The translations under genes and the position numbers were made by a program. The notes beneath the pieces are model-generated. The model ran no database searches. It had not been told where the DNA came from and saw nothing but the letters and a program-made list of their open reading frames with translations. Of a stretch of DNA of 64,000 nt, positions 29,372 through 38,296 are shown in pieces. Position 1 is the first letter of the stretch, and each line of letters begins with the position of its first letter. Origin of the DNA: Vibrio neptunius (GTDB taxonomy: Bacteria > Pseudomonadota > Gammaproteobacteria > Enterobacterales > Vibrionaceae); assembly GCF_000967495.1 (NCBI RefSeq), contig NZ_JXXU01000017.1, positions 1-64,000 on the forward strand, given 5' to 3'.

Positions 29372-29923
29372 TTAGAATGGGATATCGTCATCAAAATCCA
29401 TTGGCGGCTCATTGTATTGAGGCTGACTTTGGTTCTGTGACTGCTGCTGTTGCGGCTGAGAATACTGTTGCTGAGCCGGTTGACTTTGCTGCATTGCAGG
29501 CTGTTGAGGCTGACCCCATCCGCCTTGCTGTTGAGGCTGTCCCATCGACTGACCGGGCGATCCACCTTGAGCGCGACCACCGAGCATTTGCATTACGCCA
29601 TTGAAACCTTGAACAACCACTTCTGTCGTGTAACGGTCTTGACCATTTTGATCTTGCCATTTGCGAGTTTGTAACTGGCCTTCAATGTAAACCTGAGAAC
29701 CTTTGCGCAGGTATTCACCAGCAACTTCTGCCAGCTTGCCAAACAGTGACACACGATGCCATTCTGTTTTCTCACGCTGTTCGCCAGTTGCTTTATCACG
29801 CCAGCTTTCAGACGTCGCAATCGTGATGTTTGCTACAGCGCCACCGCTTGGCATATAACGTACTTCCGGATCTGATCCCAGATTTCCGACTAAAATAACT
29901 TTGTTGACTCCACGGCTCGCCAT
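29372..29923 (-). CDS. ssb: Single-stranded DNA-binding protein
   Basis: 183 aa. The OB-fold begins [27 protein letters not shown] and runs to about residue 112. A Gln/Gly/Pro-rich disordered linker follows, and the acidic tip ends DFDDDIPF, the peptide that recruits replication and repair partners. SSB protects single strands in replication, recombination and SOS repair. It is divergent from qstR, sharing a 269-bp intergenic region. No clear LexA box is seen beside it, unlike in E. coli. Confidence 0.98.
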   Translation of the reverse strand: MASRGVNKVILVGNLGSDPEVRYMPSGGAVANITIATSESWRDKATGEQREKTEWHRVSLFGKLAEVAGEYLRKGSQVYIEGQLQTRKWQDQNGQDRYTTEVVVQGFNGVMQMLGGRAQGGSPGQSMGQPQQQGGWGQPQQPAMQQSQPAQQQYSQPQQQQSQNQSQPQYNEPPMDFDDDIPF

Positions 29924-30192
29924 GATTCGCTCCGTCTAATTTTTCTATTTACCTTAAAACAGCACATTAGGATAACACGCTTTACTCTTTGAACAAATTG
30001 CAATCCTCACCATGGGTTCACAAAGTCATGAACCCTATAGATATCAGTATTATTTACGAGCAAATTCAATTCATTACGTGATTGATAGATTTAATAATTA
30101 CCTACTAACATGAAACTATACGCAATCCTGTAAACATAATTCGCACTAGTCACATTTCTCCTTCACTCTGCAAGTACTTGTAATGAAATCGA
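29924..30192. promoter_or_regulatory. Divergent ssb-qstR intergenic region
   Basis: 269 bp with no gene. It must hold the ssb promoter (minus) and the qstR promoter (plus). A 22-bp inverted repeat, GGGTTCA-N8-TGAACCC, lies at 30014-30035 and has the form of an operator or a short hairpin. I see no LexA box and no convincing CRP site; AT-rich sequence fills 30040-30130. Confidence 0.5.
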
Positions 30193-30852
30193 ATGAAAAC
30201 TCCGATGAGCAAAAATATCTATACCCGAACTATCTACTTTCTATGTGAAGATAAAAGCACAATTCACCCTCTTATCCGTCAGGTTGAGGAACAACTCCAG
30301 ATCCAGATCCCCCGAATCGAGCCCGACGAATTAATGCTTGCCATGCAGCAGCATAAACATAAGATTCTGATGATAGATCACAAGAACTATCAAACACTCA
30401 ATAACCAGATCCGTGACCTTCCTCTCTCGAACAAAATGTTTGAAACCATCATTTTTAATGTAGAAAAAAGACTGAAAACAGACGACCTGCTCTGCTTTGG
30501 CGACCTAAAAGCTCTTTTTTATCAAGAAGAATCAATTGAAGCGATTGCAAAAGGGTGTGGTGAAGTGATCAATGGTCAAAACTGGCTACCTCGAAAAGTG
30601 GCTGCTCAACTGCTGCATTACTATCGCCATGTAGTACTCAGCCAAACTGCTCCAGCCACCGTAGACTTAACTGCTAGAGAAATCCAGATTCTGCGATGTT
30701 TAAAAACCGGAGCATCCAACATACAAATTGCTGAAGATCTGTTCATCAGTGAGTTCACTGTTAAATCTCATTTGTACCAAATCTTCAAGAAACTCTCGGT
30801 AAGGAATCGTGTCCAAGCCATTGCTTGGGCTAATCAACATATGCTGTCTTAA
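30193..30852 (+). CDS. qstR: LuxR/CsgD-type regulator, QstR
   Basis: 219 aa. The N-terminal half is a degenerate receiver-like domain (Asp-poor; LMIDHK at about residue 53-58), and the C-terminal LuxR-type helix-turn-helix runs from about 151 (LTAREIQILRCLKTGASNIQIAEDLFISEFTVKSHL). The position between ssb and galU is that of V. cholerae QstR (VC0396), which links quorum sensing and TfoX to competence and type VI secretion. Naming rests on this synteny plus the CsgD-like family; VpsT has the same fold but another location. Alternative start codons are M1 and M5 (MKTPMSKN). Confidence 0.85.
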   Translation: MKTPMSKNIYTRTIYFLCEDKSTIHPLIRQVEEQLQIQIPRIEPDELMLAMQQHKHKILMIDHKNYQTLNNQIRDLPLSNKMFETIIFNVEKRLKTDDLLCFGDLKALFYQEESIEAIAKGCGEVINGQNWLPRKVAAQLLHYYRHVVLSQTAPATVDLTAREIQILRCLKTGASNIQIAEDLFISEFTVKSHLYQIFKKLSVRNRVQAIAWANQHMLS

Positions 30853-30969
30853 ATATAATCCGATACGCAAAAACTCACATTTTGTCTTTAACATTCATTA
30901 TCCATTCACGCAAAAAGTGATAAGGTTGCGCCAGCTATAACAGATTAATTAAATATATAGGGTTTAAAC

Positions 30970-31842
30970 ATGATCAAAAAGTGCCTTTTCCCAGCGGCTG
31001 GCTATGGAACTCGCTTTCTCCCTGCGACCAAATCCATGCCTAAAGAAATGATGCCAGTCGTCAACAAACCGCTTATCGAATACGGTGTTGAAGAAGCTAT
31101 TCAGGCGGGTATGGATGGCATGTGCATTGTCACTGGCCGCGGTAAGCACTCGATCATGGACCATTTCGACAAGAACTACGAATTGGAACATCAAATCAGC
31201 GGAACGAATAAAGAACAACTGTTGGTCGATATTCGTGACATTATCGAGAGCGCTAACTTTACTTATATTCGTCAGCGTGAAATGAAAGGACTAGGGCATG
31301 CAATTCTTACTGGCCGTGAGCTAGTCGGTGATGAACCGTTTGCTGTTGTGCTGGCCGACGACCTTTGTGTCAATGAACAGGAAGGAGTGTTAGCCCAGAT
31401 GGTTGCCCTGTTTAAGCAATTCCGCTGCTCAATTGTCGCTGTTCAAGAAGTACCTGCCGACGAAACTCACAAGTATGGTGTGATTTCTGGTGAGATGATC
31501 AAAGACGACATCTATCGTGTGGATGATATGGTTGAAAAGCCGGAGCCTGGAACTGCACCAAGTAATCTGGCTATCATTGGTCGCTATATCTTGACGCCTG
31601 ATATTTTCGAGCTCATCGAAAATACCGAGCCAGGTAAAGGTGGAGAAATTCAGATCACTGACGCTCTACTGAAACAGGCAAAGGCAGGTTGTGTTCTGGC
31701 CTATAAATTCAAAGGAAAACGCTTTGATTGCGGTAGCGTTGAAGGCTACATCGAAGCAACTAACTACTGTTTTGAGAACCTTTACCTAGCGGATCGCAAA
31801 AAGTCAGAACTGGATAAACAAAAAACGACAAAAGAAGCTTAA
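30970..31842 (+). CDS. galU: UTP-glucose-1-phosphate uridylyltransferase GalU
   Basis: 290 aa, the standard GalU length. It makes UDP-glucose for LPS, capsule and exopolysaccharide synthesis. The nucleotide-binding start FPAAGYGTRFLPATKSMPKEMMP is evident, with EKP, GKGGEIQITDAL and FDCGSVEGYI further on. It lies 117 bp after qstR and is followed by a strong terminator (31867-31893) before the uvrA promoter. Confidence 0.98.
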   Translation: MIKKCLFPAAGYGTRFLPATKSMPKEMMPVVNKPLIEYGVEEAIQAGMDGMCIVTGRGKHSIMDHFDKNYELEHQISGTNKEQLLVDIRDIIESANFTYIRQREMKGLGHAILTGRELVGDEPFAVVLADDLCVNEQEGVLAQMVALFKQFRCSIVAVQEVPADETHKYGVISGEMIKDDIYRVDDMVEKPEPGTAPSNLAIIGRYILTPDIFELIENTEPGKGGEIQITDALLKQAKAGCVLAYKFKGKRFDCGSVEGYIEATNYCFENLYLADRKKSELDKQKTTKEA

Positions 31843-31866
31843 TCGCTTGATGCTAGCCATGCTTCT

Positions 31867-31893
31867 AAGGCCGCTCAATAGAGCGGCCTTTTT
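31867..31893 (+). terminator. Intrinsic terminator of galU
   Basis: AAGGCCGCTC, a 4-nt loop, then GAGCGGCCTT followed by TTTT. It ends two bases before the LexA box of uvrA, so the two signals are packed together. Confidence 0.92.
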
Positions 31894-31895
31894 GT

Positions 31896-31915
31896 TACTG
31901 TTTTTTTATCCAGTA
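31896..31915 (+). promoter_or_regulatory. LexA (SOS) box upstream of uvrA
   Basis: TACTGTTTTTTTATCCAGTA is a 20-bp LexA-type operator: CTG-N10-CAG with the flanking TA at each end, close to the E. coli consensus. It is 66 bp before the uvrA ATG, where repression of the promoter is expected. uvrA belongs to the SOS regulon in many gammaproteobacteria. Confidence 0.85.
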
Positions 31916-31981
31916 TTTTCTTTGAACATTTATTACTCTATGTAATACTTAGCCCACTTGTTTTTACACTGAGCGAGAACA

Positions 31982-34804
31982 ATGGATAAGATCGAAGTTC
32001 GCGGCGCACGCACCCATAACTTAAAAAATGTGAACCTAACCATTCCACGAGATAAACTCATCGTGATTACAGGTTTATCCGGTTCAGGTAAATCATCACT
32101 TGCCTTCGACACCCTTTATGCGGAAGGTCAACGTCGTTATGTTGAATCCCTATCGGCCTACGCTCGCCAGTTTTTGTCTTTGATGGAAAAGCCCGATGTC
32201 GATCATATTGAAGGCTTATCACCAGCCATTTCCATTGAACAAAAATCAACGTCGCACAACCCTCGCTCGACCGTTGGTACCATTACTGAAGTGTATGACT
32301 ACCTACGTCTATTGTACGCACGTGTTGGCGAGCCGCGTTGTCCTGAACATCATGTACCTTTGACAGCTCAAACCATCTCACAAATGGTCGATAAAGTTTT
32401 GGAGCTTCCTGAAGGATCCAAAATGATGCTCCTTGCGCCAATTGTTAAAGAGCGTAAAGGCGAGCACGTTAAAACATTGGAAAACCTTGCTGCACAAGGT
32501 TTTATTCGCGCTCGTATCGATGGTGAAACTTGCGACCTATCCGATCCACCAACCTTAGAATTGCATAAAAAACACACCATTGAAGTCGTAGTAGATCGCT
32601 TTAAGGTGCGCGATGATTTACAACAGAGGCTGGCGGAATCCTTTGAGACGACGCTCGAATTGTCCGGCGGAATTGCAGTCGTGGCTCCGATGGATGGAGA
32701 TGGCGCAGAAGTGGTCTTCTCTGCTAACTTCGCCTGTCCACATTGTGGCTATAGCATGCAAGAACTAGAACCGAGGCTGTTCTCGTTCAATAATCCAGCA
32801 GGCGCCTGCCACACCTGTGACGGCCTTGGCGTCCAACAATATTTTGATCCCGATAGAGTCATTCTCGATGACTCTTTAAGTCTTGCCGAAGGGGCGATCC
32901 GTGGTTGGGATCAGAAAAACTATTATTACTTCCAAATGCTGTCATCTTTGGCAGAACACTATAACTTTGATCTAAAAGCACCTTTTAAGTCTTTATCAAA
33001 GAAAATGCAAGATGTGGTACTTACAGGATCCGGACGTACAGAGATCGAGTTTAAGTACATTAACGATCGCGGCGATATTCGCGTCAAACGTCACCCATTT
33101 GAAGGCATACTCAATACCCTTGAGCGTCGCTATCGTGATACCGAATCCAATGCCGTGCGTGAAGATCTAGCTAAGTACATTTCAACTCGTACTTGCTCGA
33201 GCTGTGAAGGCAGTCGCTTGCGTTTAGAAGCTCGTAATGTATTTATAGGCGACACAACCTTACCTGAGATTGTTGAGCTAAGTATCGCAGATGCGTTGGG
33301 TTTCTTTGCGTCATTGAAGCTAGAAGGTCAGAGAGCGCAGATTGCCGAAAAAGTAATGAAGGAGATCAATGATCGTCTCCAATTTTTAGTTAATGTTGGC
33401 CTCAACTACCTCAACCTTTCTCGTAGCGCTGAAACCTTATCAGGGGGGGAAGCTCAGCGTATTAGACTCGCCAGCCAGATTGGTGCGGGCCTGGTCGGGG
33501 TAATGTACGTATTAGATGAACCTTCCATCGGACTTCATCAACGTGACAACGAGCGACTATTAAACACCCTAACTCACTTGCGTGATTTAGGTAATACGGT
33601 GCTGGTTGTGGAACATGATGAAGATGCGATTCGCATCGCCGATCACGTGATCGATATAGGCCCTGGAGCTGGTGTACATGGCGGTAGTGTGGTAGCAGAA
33701 GGAACCATGGAAGATATTATCGCCACTCCAGAGTCACTAACTGGCCAATACCTCAGCGGTACAAAAAAAATTGAAGTGCCTGAACAGCGTACCCCTATCA
33801 ATAAAAAGAAAGTGGTCAAGTTGCTCGGCGCTACAGGTAATAATCTTAAAGATGTGACATTAACAATCCCGGTTGGTTTGTTCACCTGTGTGACAGGGGT
33901 TTCAGGTTCTGGTAAATCTACTCTGATCAACGATACTTTTTTCAAGATTGCACACACTCAGCTAAATGGTGCGACGACAGCCACTCCATCTCCTTATCAA
34001 AAAATTAAAGGGTTGGAGCATTTTGATAAGGTTATCGATATTGACCAAAGCCCAATAGGGCGCACACCACGCTCTAACCCAGCCACTTATACAGGTATCT
34101 TTACACCGATCCGAGAGCTATTTGCGGGAACGCAAGAAGCACGCTCTCGAGGTTATAAACCGGGTCGCTTCAGTTTCAACGTACGTGGAGGGCGATGTGA
34201 AGCTTGTCAGGGCGATGGAGTCATCAAAGTCGAGATGCACTTTCTGCCAGACGTTTACGTGCCATGCGATGTGTGTAAAGGCAAACGCTACAACCGTGAA
34301 ACTCTCGAAGTCCACTACAAAGGCAAGACCATTGATGAAGTACTGGGGATGACGGTTGAAGATGCACGAAACTTCTTCGATCCTGTACCCGTCATAGCCC
34401 GCAAGCTGCAAACACTTATCGATGTTGGACTTTCTTATATTCGTCTTGGCCAAGCTGCGACCACCTTATCTGGGGGTGAAGCGCAACGTGTCAAACTGGC
34501 CCGAGAACTATCTAAGCGTGACACTGGTAAGACGCTCTATATTTTGGATGAGCCCACCACTGGCCTGCACTTCCATGATATTCAACAGTTGCTTACTGTA
34601 CTGCATCGACTACGTGATCACGGTAATACAGTGGTGGTCATCGAACATAACCTTGATGTGATTAAAACCTCAGACTGGATTGTCGATTTAGGACCAGAAG
34701 GTGGTCAAGGTGGCGGTGAAATTATTGCTGAAGGAACACCGGAAGAAGTGGCCAAGGTAAAAGGTTCACATACCGCACGATTCCTCAAGCCTATGTTAAA
34801 ATAA
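31982..34804 (+). CDS. uvrA: Excinuclease ABC subunit A
   Basis: 940 aa, full length. UvrA is the damage-recognising ATPase of nucleotide excision repair. Two ABC modules are seen: Walker [10 protein letters not shown] (about residue 31) and GVSGSGKST (about 640), signature [13 protein letters not shown] (about 488) and [13 protein letters not shown] (about 830). Zinc fingers CPHCGYSM...CHTC and CEACQGDG...CDVC are present. A LexA box precedes it and a hairpin terminator follows. Confidence 0.99.
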   Translation: MDKIEVRGARTHNLKNVNLTIPRDKLIVITGLSGSGKSSLAFDTLYAEGQRRYVESLSAYARQFLSLMEKPDVDHIEGLSPAISIEQKSTSHNPRSTVGTITEVYDYLRLLYARVGEPRCPEHHVPLTAQTISQMVDKVLELPEGSKMMLLAPIVKERKGEHVKTLENLAAQGFIRARIDGETCDLSDPPTLELHKKHTIEVVVDRFKVRDDLQQRLAESFETTLELSGGIAVVAPMDGDGAEVVFSANFACPHCGYSMQELEPRLFSFNNPAGACHTCDGLGVQQYFDPDRVILDDSLSLAEGAIRGWDQKNYYYFQMLSSLAEHYNFDLKAPFKSLSKKMQDVVLTGSGRTEIEFKYINDRGDIRVKRHPFEGILNTLERRYRDTESNAVREDLAKYISTRTCSSCEGSRLRLEARNVFIGDTTLPEIVELSIADALGFFASLKLEGQRAQIAEKVMKEINDRLQFLVNVGLNYLNLSRSAETLSGGEAQRIRLASQIGAGLVGVMYVLDEPSIGLHQRDNERLLNTLTHLRDLGNTVLVVEHDEDAIRIADHVIDIGPGAGVHGGSVVAEGTMEDIIATPESLTGQYLSGTKKIEVPEQRTPINKKKVVKLLGATGNNLKDVTLTIPVGLFTCVTGVSGSGKSTLINDTFFKIAHTQLNGATTATPSPYQKIKGLEHFDKVIDIDQSPIGRTPRSNPATYTGIFTPIRELFAGTQEARSRGYKPGRFSFNVRGGRCEACQGDGVIKVEMHFLPDVYVPCDVCKGKRYNRETLEVHYKGKTIDEVLGMTVEDARNFFDPVPVIARKLQTLIDVGLSYIRLGQAATTLSGGEAQRVKLARELSKRDTGKTLYILDEPTTGLHFHDIQQLLTVLHRLRDHGNTVVVIEHNLDVIKTSDWIVDLGPEGGQGGGEIIAEGTPEEVAKVKGSHTARFLKPMLK

Positions 34805-34820
34805 AGAAAAGTAGTAAATT

Positions 34821-34850
34821 AAACAGACCATAACATGGTCTGTTTTCTTT
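34821..34850 (+). terminator. Intrinsic terminator of uvrA
   Basis: AAACAGACCA, 5-nt loop, TGGTCTGTTT followed by TCTTTT, starting 17 bp after the uvrA stop. It lies close in front of the pglL gene start (34869), so that gene should have its own promoter or be fed by read-through. Confidence 0.85.
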
Positions 34851-34868
34851 TGAAGGACGCAATAATCA

Positions 34869-36632
34869 ATGGCAACCATCCATTTGGCAGGTACAAGTCT
34901 AGAGCCGCAAGCACCTAAACTACCACTCATTAAGCCGTTTCTTGTTTCTATAGCGGTCGTATTTTTGCTCGCGATGCACATTTTCACCCCTAATCCTGGC
35001 GGTGCTGGGCTCGCGCTCTCTTTTAATACAACGACTTGGCTGGCAGTCAGTTTCTCTCTGGCAATAGGGTTATATCAGACCGGAACCCAAGGTGTGATCA
35101 GATACAATAAGCTGACCATTGGACTGTTTATGTGCTGCGTATTGATCACAATCCCGGTATCTTTCCCTCACTCAGACTTTTCACTGTCTCAAGGTAAACT
35201 GCTCGGCTTATGGGCTGGCTACGGGCTGTTTTTTGTTCTTCAACAATTTCGCTTTAGCAACAAGCAGAAGCAAGGTTTGTTGTGGTTCATCACTATCTCA
35301 GTCTTTATGCAGGCGCTGTTTGGCTGGTTTCAATATTTACTCCTGCAACCTGACAACTTATTTGGTTACGATACAGTACAGAATCGCCCTTACGGTATTT
35401 TTCAGCAGCCGAATGTCATGGCCAGTTTTCTCGCCACAGGACTGGCTCTGTCAGGGTATCTACTCACTCGCCATCCCAAAAAGTATAATCGTCATTTCAG
35501 TGAAGTTTTGTTGCTGTACTTAATGCCAGTTGTTACGGTTCCATTACTCATTTTGATAGCGTCTCGCACTGGTTGGCTAGGGGCTTTTATGGCTGTCGTT
35601 TTACTCTTGCCTTACCTCTATCAATTCGCAACCAAAAAACGCTTTTGGGGCTGGCTTGCGTCCATTTTACTCGGCCTATCAATTGGTAGTGGCATTAATT
35701 TACTATCGGATGGAGAGTCTCTAGCGGCTAAACGGGCTAACCTAGAAAGCCCGAGACAATACACTTTTCCTCAAACACTCGATATGTTAGTTGAGAAGCC
35801 GTTCACAGGCTACGGATACGGGCGATTTGAGCCAGAATACATCGTCTACACAGCACGCCAACATCAGTTAAACCCCAACTATCATCCCGGTCTTGCTTCA
35901 ATGGACCACCCTCACAATGAGCTGCTTTATTGGGGGGTAGAAGGAGGCTTACTTCCAGTATTAGCTATAGTACTCGCAGCGATGATGGTTTTAGTAAGGA
36001 TCTACAATGTTAAAAAAGGTACTCGCCTCGCGATGTTTGCCTTATTTGTGCCAATAATCCTCCATAGCCAACTTGAATACCCTTTCTACCATTCAGCCAT
36101 TCACTGGATAATCTTTGTGGTTCTGCTTTTCTGGATTGATCAACGCGCGCGCTCGTATCGTTTTGCGTCATTCAGCATTGTGACTAAAACACTGTTCCGA
36201 GCGATGAGTTTAGTCTTACCCATTATAACCAGTTTCTACATGCTGACAGCGTTACACACTAACTATGTCCTCACTCAGTTTGAAACATCGCAGCCTAAAA
36301 ATCCTGACTTACTCAAGCAAGTCAGTAACCCAATAGTTTGGAAAGATAGGTACGACTGGGATATTTATAGCACCTATCTCAATATTGGCCTTTATCGTCA
36401 GGAAGCGAAGTTCATCCAGCCATACATTAACTGGTCATTGAAAACTATTAAAGATAAACCAAGGCCCGCGTTTTATAACAACCTAATTCTTGCTTACCAA
36501 GGCCTAGGGGATAGTGAACGTGCCGAGCAAATTCGTAGAGAGGCGCAATACTTGTTCCCTGCTCGCGATTTCTCACAGGTGCAATACATAGCTCCAGATA
36601 TCGATGCACTCAAAGCAGACAATGAAAAGTAG
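34869..36632 (+). CDS. pglL: PglL-family O-oligosaccharyltransferase (Wzy_C domain)
   Basis: 587 aa polytopic membrane protein with about 10-12 helices in the first 440 residues. The segment RPYGIFQQPNVMASFLATG (about 172-190) is the PglL_A signature, and the periplasmic loop has MDHPHNELLYWGVEGG (about 344-359), with the His of the catalytic HNELL region known in Wzy_C enzymes. The soluble C-terminus (about 470-587) has TPR-like helices. PglL enzymes transfer lipid-linked glycans to pilins and other exported proteins; V. cholerae encodes one at the same place, beside uvrA. Whether MshA is the acceptor here is inference. An O-antigen ligase (WaaL) is an alternative reading, less likely given the PglL_A segment. 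Confidence 0.85.
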   Translation: MATIHLAGTSLEPQAPKLPLIKPFLVSIAVVFLLAMHIFTPNPGGAGLALSFNTTTWLAVSFSLAIGLYQTGTQGVIRYNKLTIGLFMCCVLITIPVSFPHSDFSLSQGKLLGLWAGYGLFFVLQQFRFSNKQKQGLLWFITISVFMQALFGWFQYLLLQPDNLFGYDTVQNRPYGIFQQPNVMASFLATGLALSGYLLTRHPKKYNRHFSEVLLLYLMPVVTVPLLILIASRTGWLGAFMAVVLLLPYLYQFATKKRFWGWLASILLGLSIGSGINLLSDGESLAAKRANLESPRQYTFPQTLDMLVEKPFTGYGYGRFEPEYIVYTARQHQLNPNYHPGLASMDHPHNELLYWGVEGGLLPVLAIVLAAMMVLVRIYNVKKGTRLAMFALFVPIILHSQLEYPFYHSAIHWIIFVVLLFWIDQRARSYRFASFSIVTKTLFRAMSLVLPIITSFYMLTALHTNYVLTQFETSQPKNPDLLKQVSNPIVWKDRYDWDIYSTYLNIGLYRQEAKFIQPYINWSLKTIKDKPRPAFYNNLILAYQGLGDSERAEQIRREAQYLFPARDFSQVQYIAPDIDALKADNEK

Positions 36633-36638
36633 CCGAAT

Positions 36639-36664
36639 AAAAAGGCGACGCTTAAAGCGTCGCC
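36639..36664 (-). terminator. Terminator of the class V aminotransferase gene
   Basis: On the minus strand GGCGACGC, 5-nt loop, GCGTCGCC followed by TTTTT. It lies between the convergent ends of pglL and the aminotransferase gene and fits a minus-strand intrinsic terminator. Confidence 0.85.
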
Positions 36665-36687
36665 GTTCAATTCTATTTTGATGGTAG

Positions 36688-37809
36688 TTACTGCGTGAGT
36701 GACTCTTCTAATGCTCTCAAACAGAGTGCAACATTTTCTGCACGAGCGCCGTAGCCCATAATGCCGATGCGCCATGCCTTACCCGCTAATGCCCCTAAAC
36801 CGGCACCAATTTCGAGATTATAGTTTTCTAGCAAATGGTTACGAACCCCTGCGTCATCAACGCCTTGAGGAATATAGACTGCATTGAGCTGAGGTAAACG
36901 TGATTCTTCTTCAACAACAAACTCAAAACCCAACTTTTCGAGACCTAACTTCAACTTTTCATGCATGTCACTATGACGCTGCCAAGCATTCTCTAACCCT
37001 TCATTCTTTAGGATTAATAGCGACTCATGCAGCGCATAAAGGCTATTTACAGGTGCTGTATGATGGTAGCTACGTTTTCCTTCCCCGCTCCAATAGCCTA
37101 ATACTAGACTTTGATCTAAAAACCAGCTCTGGACAGGTGCTTGCCTTGCCTGAATCTTCTCAATGGCCAGAGGTGAGAAGGTCACTGGTGATAAACCCGG
37201 AACACAAGATAAACATTTCTGGCTACCTGAATAGACCGCATCTAGCTGCCATTCATCGACTTTAAGCGGTACACCACCCAAAGAGGTTACTGCATCAACA
37301 ATCGTTAGCACACCGTGAGCTTTTGCAAGCTTACCTAATGCTTGGGCATCGCTGCATGCGCCTGTCGATGTTTCTGCGTGAACGAATGACAGGACCTTTG
37401 CATCTGAGTGCTCTTTCAACGCCTGCTCGACTTTATCGACCGAGACAGGAGTACCCCATTCATCATCAACAACGACCGCTACACCACCCGCTCGAACTAC
37501 ATTTTCGCGCATGCGCTCGCCAAACACACCATTGCGACAAACGATCACCTTCTCTCCCGGTTCAATAAGGTTAACAAAACAAGTTTCCATACCTGCACTG
37601 CCCGGCGCTGAAACAGCAATAGTGAATTCATTTTCGGTTTGAAAAGCGTATTTGAGTAGCTGTTTTAGTTCATCCATCATTTTGATGAACAAGGGATCAA
37701 GGTGGCCAACTGTAGGTCGACTCAAAGCCTGCAAAACTTGAGGAGAAATATCCGAAGGACCAGGGCCCATAAGAATACGGTGAGGGGGGATAAAGCTTTG
37801 AATCGTCAT
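36688..37809 (-). CDS. Class V aminotransferase (alanine-glyoxylate / serine-glyoxylate type)
   Basis: 373 aa PLP enzyme of fold type I. It begins with PPHRILMGPGPSDISPQVLQA, the start of the alanine-glyoxylate aminotransferase family. The PLP-binding pattern includes TIVDAVTSLGG and the lysine within YSGSQKCLSCVPG (about residue 198), followed by the conserved RIGIMG near the C-terminus. Substrates are likely serine or alanine plus glyoxylate or pyruvate, judged from family only. It is transcribed away from lysC; the shared region is 37810-38296. No operon partner is seen. Confidence 0.88.
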   Translation of the reverse strand: MTIQSFIPPHRILMGPGPSDISPQVLQALSRPTVGHLDPLFIKMMDELKQLLKYAFQTENEFTIAVSAPGSAGMETCFVNLIEPGEKVIVCRNGVFGERMRENVVRAGGVAVVVDDEWGTPVSVDKVEQALKEHSDAKVLSFVHAETSTGACSDAQALGKLAKAHGVLTIVDAVTSLGGVPLKVDEWQLDAVYSGSQKCLSCVPGLSPVTFSPLAIEKIQARQAPVQSWFLDQSLVLGYWSGEGKRSYHHTAPVNSLYALHESLLILKNEGLENAWQRHSDMHEKLKLGLEKLGFEFVVEEESRLPQLNAVYIPQGVDDAGVRNHLLENYNLEIGAGLGALAGKAWRIGIMGYGARAENVALCLRALEESLTQ

Positions 37810-37958
37810 TGTTCACTCCTTGATACTGGTCTGCTTTTACTTTATTTGTCTTTACATTAAAACAAATCGACACCAGCAGCAATTGGACGAAAGTTGTCAG
37901 GTAAAACCACTGTCACAAGTTTGTTAATTAATAAACCGATTAAAGTGATACTTTCCCG

Positions 37959-37987
37959 TTGACAAAGCTCACATAAAAACGTTCAAT
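37959..37987 (+). promoter_or_regulatory. Candidate promoter of the lysC leader
   Basis: TTGACA at 37959-37964, a 17-bp spacer, then TTCAAT (four of six to TATAAT) at 37982-37987. Transcription would start near 37994, about 40 bp before the lysine riboswitch. This arrangement fits but is not tested. Confidence 0.6.
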
Positions 37988-38033
37988 GCAGTTTGTATGG
38001 TGAATTTTTATGCCGCCATATGAATGCATTTTG

Positions 38034-38205
38034 CAGAAGAGGAGCACTACCCAGGTAGGTGTTTTGTGGAGCCACAACTCCGATACAAATCACTGAGGGG
38101 GAGTAGTGCCGAGGTAGATCAACGTTGTGGTTTTGATCTGTCGGTTGACTTGGGTTGACTCCCATCAACTGTCATCAGCTCAGTCTGGTGAAGAGCTTCT
38201 GAGGT
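38034..38205 (+). ncRNA. Lysine riboswitch (L-box) controlling lysC
   Basis: The region matches the lysine-riboswitch aptamer: P1 CAGAAG pairs with CTTCTG (38196-38201), and core pieces AGAGGAGCACTACCCAGGTA, CTGAGGGGGAGTAGTGCC, GAGGT and GAAGAGCTTCTGAGGT line up in the order found in the E. coli lysC leader, as I recall it. It ends about 90 bp before the lysC start. I see no clear Rho-independent terminator (GAGGT...ACCTC around 38200-38230 is the only small helix), so control may be at translation initiation. The divergent gene on the other side does not share it. Confidence 0.9.
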
Positions 38206-38296
38206 AAACCGTACACAATAAAACCTCTCTATACGCTCACTCTCTCTTCAAGCAAGGATTACTTATTTACTTTCAGGAAGTTGTGGGAGAAATGCC

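Noticed and set aside
29377..29674. Several ORFs on both strands within ssb
   Set aside because: They are shadows caused by the CAG/CAA repeats of the Gln-rich linker.
29924..30100. LexA box for ssb as in E. coli
   Set aside because: No CTG-N10-CAG with the proper flanks was found in the ssb upstream region.
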